From Halomonas sp. H10-9-1 (GTDB lineage: Bacteria; Pseudomonadota; Gammaproteobacteria; Pseudomonadales; Halomonadaceae), in the NCBI RefSeq assembly GCF_040147005.1, contig NZ_JAMSHO010000001.1:558001-622000 (forward strand): a stretch of DNA of 64,000 nt. The letters are read 5' to 3'. Of the stretch, positions 22,899 to 32,344 are shown piece by piece. The number at the start of each line of letters is the position of its first letter. The stretch's first letter is position 1. A model generated the notes under the pieces. It did not search any database and was not told the origin of the DNA. It was given only the letters and a program-made list of their open reading frames with translations. Position numbers and translations under genes: made by a program.

Positions 22899-24719
22899 AT
22901 GGTCGATCTCGATCTTTCCCAGCCGCCGTTCATGCTGCTCGACGACGCCGGTCGTGAGCGCGTGCGTCAGGGTGTCGACCTGGCCTACTTCGACCGCGAC
23001 GAGATCATCCTCGAGGCGGGACAGCCCGGCGAGTACGTGTTCCTGATCCACAAGGGCGAGGTGGCCGAGATCGATACCACCCAGCCGGCGGCCCGGGACC
23101 GCCTAGGTCATTACACCCGGGGTGACCTGTTCGGTGCCATCAGCATCCTCAACGGCAAGAGCCGCTATCGTTTCCGCGCCGAGCAGGAGAGCCTCTGCTA
23201 CCTGCTGCCCAAGGCGCTGTTTCTCGAGCTTTGCGACGACTACCCGCCGTTCGCCGAGTTCTTCCGCCAGACGTTGGCCCACAAGGCCCGCCTGCTCACC
23301 GAGCAGCGCGCCGAGGGCGGGGTGACCATGGCCGGCTTCATGCTCGCGACGGTGGACGAATGCATGCGCGAGCCGCTGGTGGTGCCCGCCGCCACGACCA
23401 TCGCCGGGGCCGTGGCCACCATCAACGAGAGGCGCGCCGATTCGCTGCTGGTGGCGCGTGACGGCGGCCACGGGATGGTGACCAAGACCGATCTGCTCAA
23501 TGCCCTGGTGGTGGACGAGCGTGGCCGCGACTGCCCGCTGGAGGGGCTGGGGCGGGCCGAGCTGATCACGGTGACACCGGGCCAGTACCTGTTCGAGGCG
23601 CTGGTGGTCATGACCCGCCACAAGGTAGAGCGGGTGGTGGTGGTGAAGGGGAAGACGCCGGTGGGGGTGGTGGAGCTGACCGACGTACTCAGCTACTTCT
23701 CCAGCCGCAGCTATGTGGTCAGCCTGCAGGTGGAGCAGGCGGAGAGCCTCGAGGCACTGGCCGCTGCCAGTCGCCGCACGCCTGAGCTGGTCAGTGCGCT
23801 GATGGCCCAGGGGGTCAAGCTGCGCTTCGCCATGGGGCTGCTCGCGGCCCTCAACGGGCGCATCATCAACAAGGCCTGGGGCTTCCTGGTGGATGAGCGC
23901 TACCACGGCGACAGTTGCCTGATGGTGATGGGCAGCGAGGGGCGCGGCGAGCAGATTCTCAAGACCGACCAGGACAATGGCCTGATCCTGTCCGATGACC
24001 TGGAGTGGCCCGACTGCGCCGAGCAGATGCAGCGCCTGACCGAGACCCTGATCGAGCTGGGCTATCCGCCCTGTCCCGGCCATATCATGGTCTCCAACCC
24101 CGAATGGGTGGGCACGGTCAGCCAGTGGCAACGGCGCATCGCCCGCTGGATCGAGGCCCGTGACGGCGACAGCCTGATGAAGCTGGCGATCATGCTCGAC
24201 TCCCATGCGGTAGCGGGCAACCCGGCACTGCTCGACCGCGTGCGTGATGATCTCTTCGCCCAGTGTGCCGGCAACGAACTGCTGCTTTCCTACTTCGCCC
24301 GCACCATCCTGCGCTTCTCCACGCCGCTGACCCTGTTTGGCTCGCTCAAGCGGCCCCAGCACGGCATCGACATCAAGAAGGGGGGCATCTTCCCCATCGT
24401 CCACGGCGTGCGGGTGATGGCCCTGGAGCGCGGCATCCGGCCCACCTCGACCCTGGAGCGCCTGGAGACCCTGGCCGCCGCCGGCCGCCTGGAGCCACGC
24501 TTCGCCGAGGACCTGGCCGAGGCGCTGTCGCTGTTCACCGAGTTGCGCCTCAAGCAGCAGCTGGCCCGGCGCGAGGACGATGACGAGAGCGGTAACCCCG
24601 ACCGGGTCGTGGTCCAGGAGCTCTCGTCGCTGGAGCGTGACCTGTTGCGCGAGGCGCTGCATATCGTCAAGGACTTCAAGCAGCGACTCTCGCACCGCTT
24701 CCACCTGGAGTACTCATGA
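22899..24719 (+). CDS. cNMP-binding / CBS / DUF294 nucleotidyltransferase-like protein
   Basis: A 606-residue signalling-type protein. Domains in order: a cyclic-nucleotide binding fold (about 15-130, GEYVFLIHKGEVAEID), two CBS motifs (about 150-280), a DUF294 putative nucleotidyltransferase with GSEGRGEQILKTDQDNGLI (about 344-362), and the DUF294 C-terminal helical domain to the end. The GS-X-GR-E...TD-D pattern matches the catalytic core of GlnD/GlnE-type nucleotidyltransferases, so it may modify a partner protein. It often accompanies symporter/acs loci. The start has GAGGAG upstream; a different-frame ATG at 22894 is ignored. The exonuclease gene follows 34 bases on. Confidence 0.87.
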   Translation: MVDLDLSQPPFMLLDDAGRERVRQGVDLAYFDRDEIILEAGQPGEYVFLIHKGEVAEIDTTQPAARDRLGHYTRGDLFGAISILNGKSRYRFRAEQESLCYLLPKALFLELCDDYPPFAEFFRQTLAHKARLLTEQRAEGGVTMAGFMLATVDECMREPLVVPAATTIAGAVATINERRADSLLVARDGGHGMVTKTDLLNALVVDERGRDCPLEGLGRAELITVTPGQYLFEALVVMTRHKVERVVVVKGKTPVGVVELTDVLSYFSSRSYVVSLQVEQAESLEALAAASRRTPELVSALMAQGVKLRFAMGLLAALNGRIINKAWGFLVDERYHGDSCLMVMGSEGRGEQILKTDQDNGLILSDDLEWPDCAEQMQRLTETLIELGYPPCPGHIMVSNPEWVGTVSQWQRRIARWIEARDGDSLMKLAIMLDSHAVAGNPALLDRVRDDLFAQCAGNELLLSYFARTILRFSTPLTLFGSLKRPQHGIDIKKGGIFPIVHGVRVMALERGIRPTSTLERLETLAAAGRLEPRFAEDLAEALSLFTELRLKQQLARREDDDESGNPDRVVVQELSSLERDLLREALHIVKDFKQRLSHRFHLEYS

Positions 24720-24753
24720 ACCGACGGAGCGACAACGACACAAGGAGACCGTC

Positions 24754-25380
24754 ATGCTCAAGACCCTGAGGCGTGTCGCCGACCAGCGACGCCATGCCAA
24801 CGGCGAGTACGCCTGGCTGTTTCACCCCTATACCGGGGACGAGATGGTGGTGATCGACACCGAGACCACCGGCCTGGATACCCGCACTGCCGAGCTGGTG
24901 TCGATTGCTGCGGTGCGGGTGCGTGGTGACCGCATCCTGACCAGCGACTCCCTGGACCTGCGCCTGAGGCGCCCCGATTCGCTGACCGGCGACTCCATTC
25001 GTATCCACGGCCTGCGCGGCATGGATCTCGATAACGGCGAGAGCCTCGACGTGGCCCTGGAGCGGCTGCTCGACTTCGTCGGCAATCGCCCGCTGGTGGG
25101 CTGGCACCTGGGGTTCGACCTGGCGATCCTGAACCGCGAGCTGCGCCCGCGCTTCGGCTTCGAGCTGCCCAACGCCACCGTGGACGTGGCCCAGCTGTGG
25201 CGCCGCCGGCTGCGTCGCCGCCACCCGCAGATCGACAGCCGGCCGCGTTTCGAGGCTGTGGCCGAGCGACTGGGCGTGCCGGTGATGGGGCGTCACACCG
25301 CCCTGGGCGACGCCGTCACCACCGCGCTGATGTTCCTGCGCCTGGAGCGGGGCCATGACACCGGCGACCAGTTGGCCTGA
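24754..25380 (+). CDS. DnaQ-like 3'-5' exonuclease (DEDDh family)
   Basis: 208 residues with the three exonuclease motifs: VIDTETTGLD (Exo I), VGWHLGFDLAILN (Exo II) and GRHTALGDAVTTALMF (Exo III with His, DEDDh type). It resembles the proofreading epsilon subunit but lacks a clear polymerase-binding tail, and cells have a separate dnaQ, so it is more likely an accessory nuclease. It starts at the ATG at 24754 with AAGGAG upstream. The close spacing to the DUF294 gene means they are co-transcribed, and this pairing recurs in other genomes. Confidence 0.85.
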   Translation: MLKTLRRVADQRRHANGEYAWLFHPYTGDEMVVIDTETTGLDTRTAELVSIAAVRVRGDRILTSDSLDLRLRRPDSLTGDSIRIHGLRGMDLDNGESLDVALERLLDFVGNRPLVGWHLGFDLAILNRELRPRFGFELPNATVDVAQLWRRRLRRRHPQIDSRPRFEAVAERLGVPVMGRHTALGDAVTTALMFLRLERGHDTGDQLA

Positions 25381-25464
25381 GGGCTATCGGCATCGCCTGG
25401 GGGCGCCGCCGATGGTAGGATGGCGCCCTCCCCATTTCCGCCCGCACTGGCAGCGCCAAGACCC

Positions 25465-26394
25465 ATGCAAGACGCCGTGACCTTCGACCCCCGCGCCCTC
25501 GCTTCCGCTATCCAGGAAAGCGCCCCGCAAGAGCCCGCCATCCAGGAAGACACCGAGGCCCTCGATGCCCGGGCAAGGCGCGAGTTCAACAAATTGCACA
25601 AGCGCCTGCGACGCCAGGTGGGCAATGCGATCATCGACTACGGGATGATCCATGAGGGGGATCGGGTGATGGTCTGCCTCTCCGGGGGCAAGGATAGCTA
25701 CACCCTGCTCGAGATCCTGCGCAGCCTACAGCGCAACGCCCCGGTGGCGTTCTCGCTGGTGGCGGTCAACCTCGACCAGAAGCAGCCCGGCTTCCCTGAG
25801 CACGTGCTGCCCGAGTACCTGGAAGGCACCGGCGTCGAGTACCATATCCTCGAGCGTGACACCTACTCGGTGGTCAAGGAGAAGACGCCCGAGGGCAAGA
25901 CCACCTGCGCGCTCTGCTCGCGGCTGCGGCGGGGCTCCCTGTACGGTTTCGCCGAGGAGATCGGGGCCACCAAGATCGCCTTGGGCCATCACCGCGAGGA
26001 TATCCTCGAGACGCTGTTCCTCAACATGTTCTTCGGTGGCAGCCTCAAGGCGATGCCGCCCAAGCTGCTCTCCGACGATGGTCGCAATATCGTCATCCGC
26101 CCGCTGGCCTACTGCCGCGAGGAGGATATCGCCGAGTTCGCCCGGCAGATGGCCTTTCCGATCATTCCCTGCAACTTGTGTGGCTCCCAACCCAACCTGC
26201 AGCGCCAGGTCGTCAAGGAAATGCTGGCCGAGTGGGAGGCGAAGCATCCCGGGCGCCTGGAGAGCATGTTCAAGGCGGTGACCAACGTCGCCCCCTCGCA
26301 GCTGGCCGATCGCGACCTGTTCGACTTCGCCGGGCTGGAGGAGAAGCAGGCCAGGATGCAGGCCAGCCGGATCGATATCCAGCAAGAGCTGTAA
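25465..26394 (+). CDS. ttcA: tRNA 2-thiocytidine biosynthesis protein TtcA
   Basis: Thiolates cytidine 32 of certain tRNAs using an Fe-S cluster and ATP. The PP-loop motif [13 protein letters not shown] is present, and the CxxC motif appears as CALC ([12 protein letters not shown]) with a third cysteine in PCNLCGSQ. From the ATG at 25465 the protein is 309 residues, close to the family norm. An upstream in-frame ATG at 25420 is rejected because TAGGAT at 25415-25420 looks like the -10 of the promoter. The gene ends two bases before a GC hairpin of the repeat element family. Confidence 0.94.
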   Translation: MQDAVTFDPRALASAIQESAPQEPAIQEDTEALDARARREFNKLHKRLRRQVGNAIIDYGMIHEGDRVMVCLSGGKDSYTLLEILRSLQRNAPVAFSLVAVNLDQKQPGFPEHVLPEYLEGTGVEYHILERDTYSVVKEKTPEGKTTCALCSRLRRGSLYGFAEEIGATKIALGHHREDILETLFLNMFFGGSLKAMPPKLLSDDGRNIVIRPLAYCREEDIAEFARQMAFPIIPCNLCGSQPNLQRQVVKEMLAEWEAKHPGRLESMFKAVTNVAPSQLADRDLFDFAGLEEKQARMQASRIDIQQEL

Positions 26395-26395
26395 A

Positions 26396-26618
<223 letters not shown>

Positions 26619-26621
26619 CCG

Positions 26622-27365
26622 TTAGTGCGCCCCCTCCTCCTCGGCCAGGCGGGTGAGCGCCGGCAGGTCGAGGATATTGACCTCGCGGCCGGAGACGGCC
26701 ACCACGCCCTGGGTCTGGAAGCGGCCGAGGATGCGGCTCACCGTCTCCACCGCCAGGCCCAGGTAGTTGCCGATATCGGCCCGGGACATGGAGAGACGGA
26801 AGCTGTAGGGAGAGTAGCCGCGGCGGCGGAAGCGCTCGGAGAGGCTGGTGAAGAAGCTGGCCAGGCGCTGGTCCGCGGTCTTGCGTGACAGCAGGCGCAT
26901 CATGCGGCGGTCGGCACGCAGCTCCTTGCTCATGCTGCGGTAGAGCTGACCGCGCAACTCCGGCAACGACTCCGAGAGGTGGTCGAGGCGATCGAAGGGG
27001 ATTTCGCAGACGGTGGTGGTCTCCAGTGCTACCACGGTGCCCGGGTAGTGCTGCTCGTCGATGCCGTCGAGGCCCACCAGCTCGCTGGGCAGGTAGAAAT
27101 TGGTCAGCTGGTCCTCGCCGCTGCCCTCGGTGGTCACCTGCTTGAGGCTACCCGAGCGAACCGCGAAGACGCTGGTGAAGGGGCTGTCCTGGCGGAACAG
27201 CGCCTCGCCCTTCTTGAGTGGTGCGCGGCGCCGGATGATGGCGTCGAACTGGTCCATGTCCTCCACCTCCAGCGCCAGAGGCAGGCAGAGCGAGCTCAGG
27301 CTGCAGGTCTGACAGCGCGTCTCCTGTAGCACCGAGCGCCGTCGGCCGGTGAGGGTGTCCGCCAT
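26622..27365 (-). CDS. anr: Anr/Fnr-type oxygen-sensing transcriptional regulator
   Basis: Crp/Fnr-family regulator, 247 residues from the ATG at 27365, which has AAGGA upstream. All four [4Fe-4S] ligand cysteines are present: C18, C21 and C27 (C-X2-C-X5-C) and C120 in ETTTVCEIPF. The cNMP-like domain is followed by the DNA-binding helix SRADIGNYLGLAVETVSRIL, whose Glu and Arg match Fnr recognition of TTGAT-N4-ATCAA. It should dimerise and activate anaerobic or microaerobic genes, here most likely ccoNOQP and hemN. It ends the cbb3 cluster on the minus strand. Confidence 0.95.
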   Translation of the reverse strand: MADTLTGRRRSVLQETRCQTCSLSSLCLPLALEVEDMDQFDAIIRRRAPLKKGEALFRQDSPFTSVFAVRSGSLKQVTTEGSGEDQLTNFYLPSELVGLDGIDEQHYPGTVVALETTTVCEIPFDRLDHLSESLPELRGQLYRSMSKELRADRRMMRLLSRKTADQRLASFFTSLSERFRRRGYSPYSFRLSMSRADIGNYLGLAVETVSRILGRFQTQGVVAVSGREVNILDLPALTRLAEEEGAH

Positions 27366-27477
27366 GGCCCTATCCTTCTTGATCGTGGTCATGGGCCCAT
27401 TATGGAGCAAAGCGAGGGCAGGGCAAACCACCCTGGGCAGGGTGATGGAGAACGTTGCCATCCCGGGGGGGGGGGCG

Positions 27478-28818
27478 TCAGGGGCCAGGCGGGGGGGCGA
27501 GTGCCTCGAGGATGCGGGGCAGTCGCCAGTGCCCCTCGGCGGTCAGCGCCACCCGGCCGGCAGCAAGATCGACAAGCCCCTCGCTACATAGTGCTTCGAG
27601 GTCGGTGCCCGTCGACAGCACGGCAGGGTCGACAGAACGGCCGCAGAGCAGGGCTTCGAGGATCGCCCGGTGATGCTGCTGGTCGGGCGTCAGGCGGATA
27701 CCGCGTGCGGTGGGCAGGCGGCTGGCATCCAGGGCCCCCTCGTAGCTCGCCAGGGTGTCGGTGTTGCGAACCCAGAGCTCACCGATGCGGCTGGTGGCGC
27801 CCAGGCCGAGCCCCAGGAGGTCACCTGCGGTGTCCTGGGTGAAGCCCAACGGGCCGTGCCCCAGGGTGCCGCTGGCCCGCGACTGGGCCAGGCGGTCGTC
27901 GCGACGTGCGAAGAGGCCGAGGCCGATATGCACGTAGCCGGATGCCTCCAGGTGGGCACGTGCCACGGCCAGCAGCTGGCGCCGCGTCGCCGCGTCGGGT
28001 AGCCAGTCGCGATGAATGGCGCGCTGGGCCAGGTGGCGCTCCGGGCGGTGGTTGTAACGGTGGAGGCGGATGCGTGCCGGGGCCATGCCGAGCACCTGCT
28101 CGAGGGTATCGGCGAGGGCTTGCGGGGTCTGGAAGGGCAGGCCGAGCATCAGCGACAGGGTCAGTTCCCGGAAGCCCAGTCGGTCGGCCTCATCGACCAG
28201 CGCCTCGGTCAGTGCCCGGGGCTGGATGCGGTTGATCGCCCGCTGTACCCGGGGGTCGAGCTCATGCACGCCCAGGCTGAGGCGATTGAAGCCCAGCGCC
28301 TGGAGGTGGCGCAGGGTGAGCATGTCGGCCTCGCGGGGGTCGAGTTCGATGCTGAAGTCGCGCTCCCGGGCAGCGGAGAGCCCCAGGCGGGCGTCCAGGC
28401 GATCGAAGAGGTCGCTCATCTGGTCCAGGGTGAGGAATGTCGGCGTCCCGCCGCCCCAGTGCAGGCGTGACACCGGGGGCAGTCCGCTTAGCCGGCGCCG
28501 GGCCAGCACCATCTCGCGGTCGAGTCGCGTCAGGTAGGGTTCCGCCTGGCGACTGTCGTGGGAGGGCACGCACAGGCTGGCGCAGAAGCGGCAGGCATGA
28601 CGGCAGAAGGGCAGGCGCACCCTTACCGCGAGGGAGGCATCGGCCGGGCGCTCGGCGAGGGCCGCCTCCAGCGCGGGAGCAGCGACGCCCGGGTGATAGT
28701 GGTGGGGCGCGGGATAGGCGACCTCGGTGGCCGATACCAGATCGCCCGCGCCGGGCAGCGGCTCTCGAGGCGGGCTCGAGGCCCCTTGGGGGGCAGTGCG
28801 CTTGGCGTGAACGGACAT
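27478..28818 (-). CDS. HemN-like radical SAM protein (divergent coproporphyrinogen III dehydrogenase)
   Basis: 446 residues. The radical SAM cysteines are C72, C76 and C79 (CX3CX2C). HemN hallmarks such as LHWGGGTPTFLT, IELDPRE, GFNRLSLGV, GLFARRDD and the region FTQDTAGDLLGLGLGATSRIG align well with HemN. Two conserved HemN features differ. The YVHIPFC lead-in is VRVRLPFC, losing the SAM-contacting Tyr, and the GCNK stretch after the third Cys is absent (ASLC instead). It sits between the DsbD_2-like gene and anr, the classical place of hemN. Oxygen-independent haem synthesis is plausible but not certain. Confidence 0.8.
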   Translation of the reverse strand: MSVHAKRTAPQGASSPPREPLPGAGDLVSATEVAYPAPHHYHPGVAAPALEAALAERPADASLAVRVRLPFCRHACRFCASLCVPSHDSRQAEPYLTRLDREMVLARRRLSGLPPVSRLHWGGGTPTFLTLDQMSDLFDRLDARLGLSAARERDFSIELDPREADMLTLRHLQALGFNRLSLGVHELDPRVQRAINRIQPRALTEALVDEADRLGFRELTLSLMLGLPFQTPQALADTLEQVLGMAPARIRLHRYNHRPERHLAQRAIHRDWLPDAATRRQLLAVARAHLEASGYVHIGLGLFARRDDRLAQSRASGTLGHGPLGFTQDTAGDLLGLGLGATSRIGELWVRNTDTLASYEGALDASRLPTARGIRLTPDQQHHRAILEALLCGRSVDPAVLSTGTDLEALCSEGLVDLAAGRVALTAEGHWRLPRILEALAPPPGP

Positions 28819-28908
28819 GGGCGACTCCGGGTCGTGGACATACTCCCCATGCTAGGGTGCCGCGGCCAGGCAAGCGTTGAGCTGTGTCAATCCCGCGTGG
28901 AATAGTCG

Positions 28909-29613
28909 TCAGCCGAGAGGCGCTCCGCCTCCCGGGAGCAGTTGCCACAGCTGCCAGAGAGCGAAGGCGATGATCAATAGCGCGGCGATGCTGCGGGTGG
29001 CACGGTGGCGAATCAGGCCGGCCAGCTGGCGGGCGGCGAGCCCGGTGGCCAGCAGTGCCGGCAGGGTGCCGAGGCCGAAGGCGCCCATCAGCAGTGCGCC
29101 CCGCAGCGGGTCGGCCATGGCCAGGCTCCAGGCCAGCATCGAGTAGACCAGCCCGCAGGGCAGCCAGCCCCACACCGCGCCCAGCGCCACGGCCTGGGGA
29201 ATCCTGACCACCGGCATCAGCCGGCGCCCGAACGGCTCCAGGTGGCGCCACAGGCGCCGTCCAACGGTTTCGATCCCGAGCAGCCCCTTCCACCAGTCGG
29301 CGATATACAGGGCCATCAGGATCAGCATCAGTGCGGCGAGCCCCTGCAGGATCAGGCGCGCGGGAGCGGTCAGCGAGAGCAGGGTGCCGAGTGACGCCGC
29401 CAGGGCGCCCGCCACCATGTAGCTGGTGATGCGGCCCAGGTTGTAGCCCAGCAGCAGGCCGGAGAGACGGGCGGATGAGCGCATGCTGGGGGGCACGGCG
29501 AAGGAGAGCGCGCTCATGATGCCGCCGCACATGCCGATGCAGTGGGCACCGCCCAGCAGGCCGAAGACGACGGCCGCGGCGAAGGGCGGCAGGTCGAGCC
29601 CGGTAGGATCCAT
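28909..29613 (-). CDS. TauE/SafE or DsbD_2-like membrane protein of the cbb3 cluster
   Basis: 234 residues, about six membrane helices. Two conserved cysteine-bearing motifs, GGAHCIGMCGGI near the N-terminus and GWLPCGLVYSML in the middle, are characteristic of the proteins found after ccoS in many proteobacteria. They are usually annotated as sulfite exporter family or cytochrome biogenesis protein. Related proteins handle copper or electrons for oxidase assembly. The ATG overlaps the ccoS stop by ATGA, so it is translationally coupled to the assembly genes. Confidence 0.85.
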   Translation of the reverse strand: MDPTGLDLPPFAAAVVFGLLGGAHCIGMCGGIMSALSFAVPPSMRSSARLSGLLLGYNLGRITSYMVAGALAASLGTLLSLTAPARLILQGLAALMLILMALYIADWWKGLLGIETVGRRLWRHLEPFGRRLMPVVRIPQAVALGAVWGWLPCGLVYSMLAWSLAMADPLRGALLMGAFGLGTLPALLATGLAARQLAGLIRHRATRSIAALLIIAFALWQLWQLLPGGGAPLG

Positions 29614-29840
29614 CAGCGCACCTCGTCGTCCGGACGGCGGTCCGGCGGCGTCGGGGCGTCGACGTCTTCGGTGGGGGGCAGCTCGGAGGGGCGGTCGTTC
29701 GCGTCGTCGTCGAAGAGGATACGGTAGGCCGGCCCCTCGAGGTCCTCGAACTGGTCGTGCTTCACCGCCCAGAAAAAGGCCCAGACGGCCAGGCCGAGCA
29801 GGGTCAGAGACAGTGGAATCAGCAGGTAGAGAATGCTCAC
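29613..29840 (-). CDS. ccoS: cbb3-type oxidase assembly protein CcoS
   Basis: 75 residues with one membrane helix (about 4-26) and the family start SILYLLIPLSLTLLGLAVWAF, followed by the conserved QFEDLEGPAYRIL. CcoS is needed for haem and copper incorporation into CcoN. The start is GTG at 29840, overlapping the ccoI stop by 4 bases (GTGA); without it the frame merges meaninglessly into the ccoI region. Confidence 0.9.
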   Translation of the reverse strand: MSILYLLIPLSLTLLGLAVWAFFWAVKHDQFEDLEGPAYRILFDDDANDRPSELPPTEDVDAPTPPDRRPDDEVR

Positions 29841-32329
29841 GGACTCACCTCCGAGGGCGCGCCGGCCGGTGCCGCTGGCGCTGGCGTGTCGGCGAGACGG
29901 CTGTGGAAGCGGTTGAGGCGCAGGGCGTTGCCGACCACCACCAGGGAGCTGGCCGACATGCCGATGGCGGCCAGCCAGGGCGGCACGATGCCGATGGCGG
30001 CGAGTGGCATGGCCGAGGCGTTGTAGATCACCGACCATAGCATGTTCTGGCGCATCACCCGACGGGTGGCGCGGCACAGTTCCACCGCCTCGGCGATGCG
30101 TGAGAGGCGTGGGCTGAGCAGGATGGCGTCGGCGCTGGTGCGGGCCAGGTCGGTGGCGCCATTCATGGCGATGGCCACGTCGGCCCCGGCCAGGACCGGC
30201 ACGTCGTTGATGCCGTCGCCGACCATGGCGACCTTCTCGCCGCCGGCCTGGCGCTCGCGGATGCGCGCAAGCTTGCGCTCCGGGCTGGCGCCGCCCTCCC
30301 AGGTCGTGATGCCCAGCCGCCGGGCCAGGCCCTCGGCGGCCTCGGGGGTGTCGCCGGAGAGCAGTTCCACGGCCAGGCCCAGTGCCTGCAGCATGGCCAC
30401 CGTCTCGGCGGCATCCTCGCGCACCTGGTCCTGGAGGCGAAACCAGCAGCGCGGCTCGCCCGCCTCGGCGAGCAGCAGCCACTGGCCCTCCCCGGGGGGC
30501 TCCTGGGAGGCCTCGGGGGCGGCGAAGTCCGCGCGGCCCAGTCGCCAGGCGCGACCGTCCAGCCGCCCCTCGAGACCCTTGCCCGGGCGATTGGTGATCT
30601 GCTCGGCGCGCCGGTCGATATCGCGGTAGGGGTGGAAGGCGCGCGCGATGGGGTGTTCGGAGCGTGCCTCCAGGGCGGCGGCCAGGGCGCGGGCCGAGGC
30701 CGCATCGAGCCCGCCCAGCGGACGCGTCTCCACCAGGCTCATGCGGCCGGTGGTCAGGGTGCCGGTCTTGTCGAGGATCACCCGGTCGACCTGGGAGAGG
30801 GCCTCGATGGCATCGGCGCGGGTGACTAGTACCCCGCGTCGGCGCAGCTGGCCATGGCCGGCGGTGAGCGCGGTGGGTGTCGCCAGGGCCAGGGCGCAGG
30901 GGCAGGTCACCACCAGTACCGAGAGGGTGACCCACAGCACGCGTGACGGGTCGATGAACCACCAGACGATGGCCACACCCAGGGCCACGAACAGCAGCCG
31001 CAGCACGAACAGGTGGGCCATGCGCGCGGCCATCTGGGCCAGGCGCGGGCGGCTTTCGAAGGCGCGGTCGGTGAGGTCGACGATGCCGGAGACCCGGGCG
31101 TCGCGGCCGGCATGCGTCACGCGCACCACCAGTGGACTCTCGATGTTGTGGCTGCCGCCGGTGACGGTGTCGCCGACGCGGCGGATCACGGGCAGGTACT
31201 CGCCGGTGAGCATCGACTCGTCGAGGCTCGATTCGCCCTCCTCGATCACGCCGTCGGCGGGCACGGTGTGGCCGGGCTTGACCAGTACCCGGTCGCCGGC
31301 GGAGAGCTCGCCGGCGGGCAGGATTCTCTCCTCGCCCGCGTCGGTCAGGCGGATCGCCGAGGGGGGCAGGGCGCCGGCCAGGGCGTTGCCGGTATGGCCG
31401 CTGCGGCGCCGGGCGCGGGCCTCCACATAGCGCCCGAAGAGCAGGAAGAAGGTGAACATCGCCACCGAGTCGAAGTAGACCTCTCCCATACCGCTGATCA
31501 CCGCATAGCCGCTGGCCAGATAGGCGCCGCCGATGGCGATGGAGACCGGCACGTCCATGCCCAGCACCCGGGTGCGCAGGTCGCGCAGCGCGTTGCGGAA
31601 GAACGGCAACGCGGAGAAGAACACCACCGGGGTGGCCAGGGCGAAGGAGAGCCAGTGGAACAGGGCGAGGAAGTCCTCGCTGATCTCCCCGGGGCCGGCC
31701 ACGTAGATGGGAATCGAGAACATCATCACCTGGGCCATGCCCACCGCGGCGACGATCAGGCGGCGCACGGTCATGCGCTCCTCGCGCTGCAGTCGCGCCT
31801 GGGCCTCGTCGGGCTCCCAGGGCTGAGCCTGGTAGCCGATGGCAGCCATCTCGGCGAGGATCCGCGACAGCGTGACCCGGCTCGGGTCCCAGCTGACGCG
31901 TACCCTGTGGTGGGTGAGGTTGACCGCGCTTGCGGCGATGCCCTCGAGGCCATTGAGCCGGTGCTCGATCAGCCAGGCGCAAGCGGCACAGGTGATGCCG
32001 TCCACCGCCAGGGTGGCGTGGACGCGGCCGCTGTCGTCCCCCTCGGGATGCACGAACTGGCACTGCAGCCCGGGATCGTCGAATACCGCCCAGGTCTCGG
32101 CCCGGGCGGCGTCGCGATCATCGGGGCGCTCCGGCAGCTCGGTGCGGAAGCGGTAGTAGCTGGCCAGCCCGCCATCCACGATGGCGTGGGCCACCGCCTC
32201 GCAGCCGGGACAGCACAGCGGATGGCGGGTGTCGTCCAGGGTGATCGACCAGGGTGCCCTGGCGGGCACCGGGTTGCCGCAGTGATAGCAGGGCGTGTCG
32301 CGGGAGGTCTCGGAGGTATCGCTCGTCAT
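29837..32329 (-). CDS. ccoI: Cu+-exporting P1B-type ATPase CcoI/FixI
   Basis: 830 residues. The N-terminal metal-binding region has C14 and C17 plus the C39-C40-C43 group, then an HMA domain with GITCAACAW (C114, C117). Eight membrane helices carry the CPC motif VVTCPCALALATPTAL, and the cytoplasmic part has DKTGTLTTG, SEHP and GDGINDVPVLAGADVAIAM. It exports copper for assembly of the CcoN binuclear centre. It lies between ccoH and ccoS in the conserved ccoGHIS order, 15 bases from ccoH. Confidence 0.95.
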   Translation of the reverse strand: MTSDTSETSRDTPCYHCGNPVPARAPWSITLDDTRHPLCCPGCEAVAHAIVDGGLASYYRFRTELPERPDDRDAARAETWAVFDDPGLQCQFVHPEGDDSGRVHATLAVDGITCAACAWLIEHRLNGLEGIAASAVNLTHHRVRVSWDPSRVTLSRILAEMAAIGYQAQPWEPDEAQARLQREERMTVRRLIVAAVGMAQVMMFSIPIYVAGPGEISEDFLALFHWLSFALATPVVFFSALPFFRNALRDLRTRVLGMDVPVSIAIGGAYLASGYAVISGMGEVYFDSVAMFTFFLLFGRYVEARARRRSGHTGNALAGALPPSAIRLTDAGEERILPAGELSAGDRVLVKPGHTVPADGVIEEGESSLDESMLTGEYLPVIRRVGDTVTGGSHNIESPLVVRVTHAGRDARVSGIVDLTDRAFESRPRLAQMAARMAHLFVLRLLFVALGVAIVWWFIDPSRVLWVTLSVLVVTCPCALALATPTALTAGHGQLRRRGVLVTRADAIEALSQVDRVILDKTGTLTTGRMSLVETRPLGGLDAASARALAAALEARSEHPIARAFHPYRDIDRRAEQITNRPGKGLEGRLDGRAWRLGRADFAAPEASQEPPGEGQWLLLAEAGEPRCWFRLQDQVREDAAETVAMLQALGLAVELLSGDTPEAAEGLARRLGITTWEGGASPERKLARIRERQAGGEKVAMVGDGINDVPVLAGADVAIAMNGATDLARTSADAILLSPRLSRIAEAVELCRATRRVMRQNMLWSVIYNASAMPLAAIGIVPPWLAAIGMSASSLVVVGNALRLNRFHSRLADTPAPAAPAGAPSEVSP

Positions 32330-32344
32330 GTTGCAGATACCGGG

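Noticed and set aside
22899..24719. Cyclic-nucleotide domain protein as a Crp-type regulator
   Set aside because: There is no C-terminal HTH; the CBS and DUF294 domains define a different family.
25420..25464. Upstream ATG for ttcA
   Set aside because: It overlaps a -10-like TAGGAT, has no ribosome binding site, and would add a Pro/Ala leader not typical of TtcA.
27379..27392. Fnr-like site TTGAT-CGTG-GTCAT just before anr
   Set aside because: Only 8 of 10 positions match and it lies within the first bases before the start codon. Autorepression is conceivable but the match is too weak to annotate.
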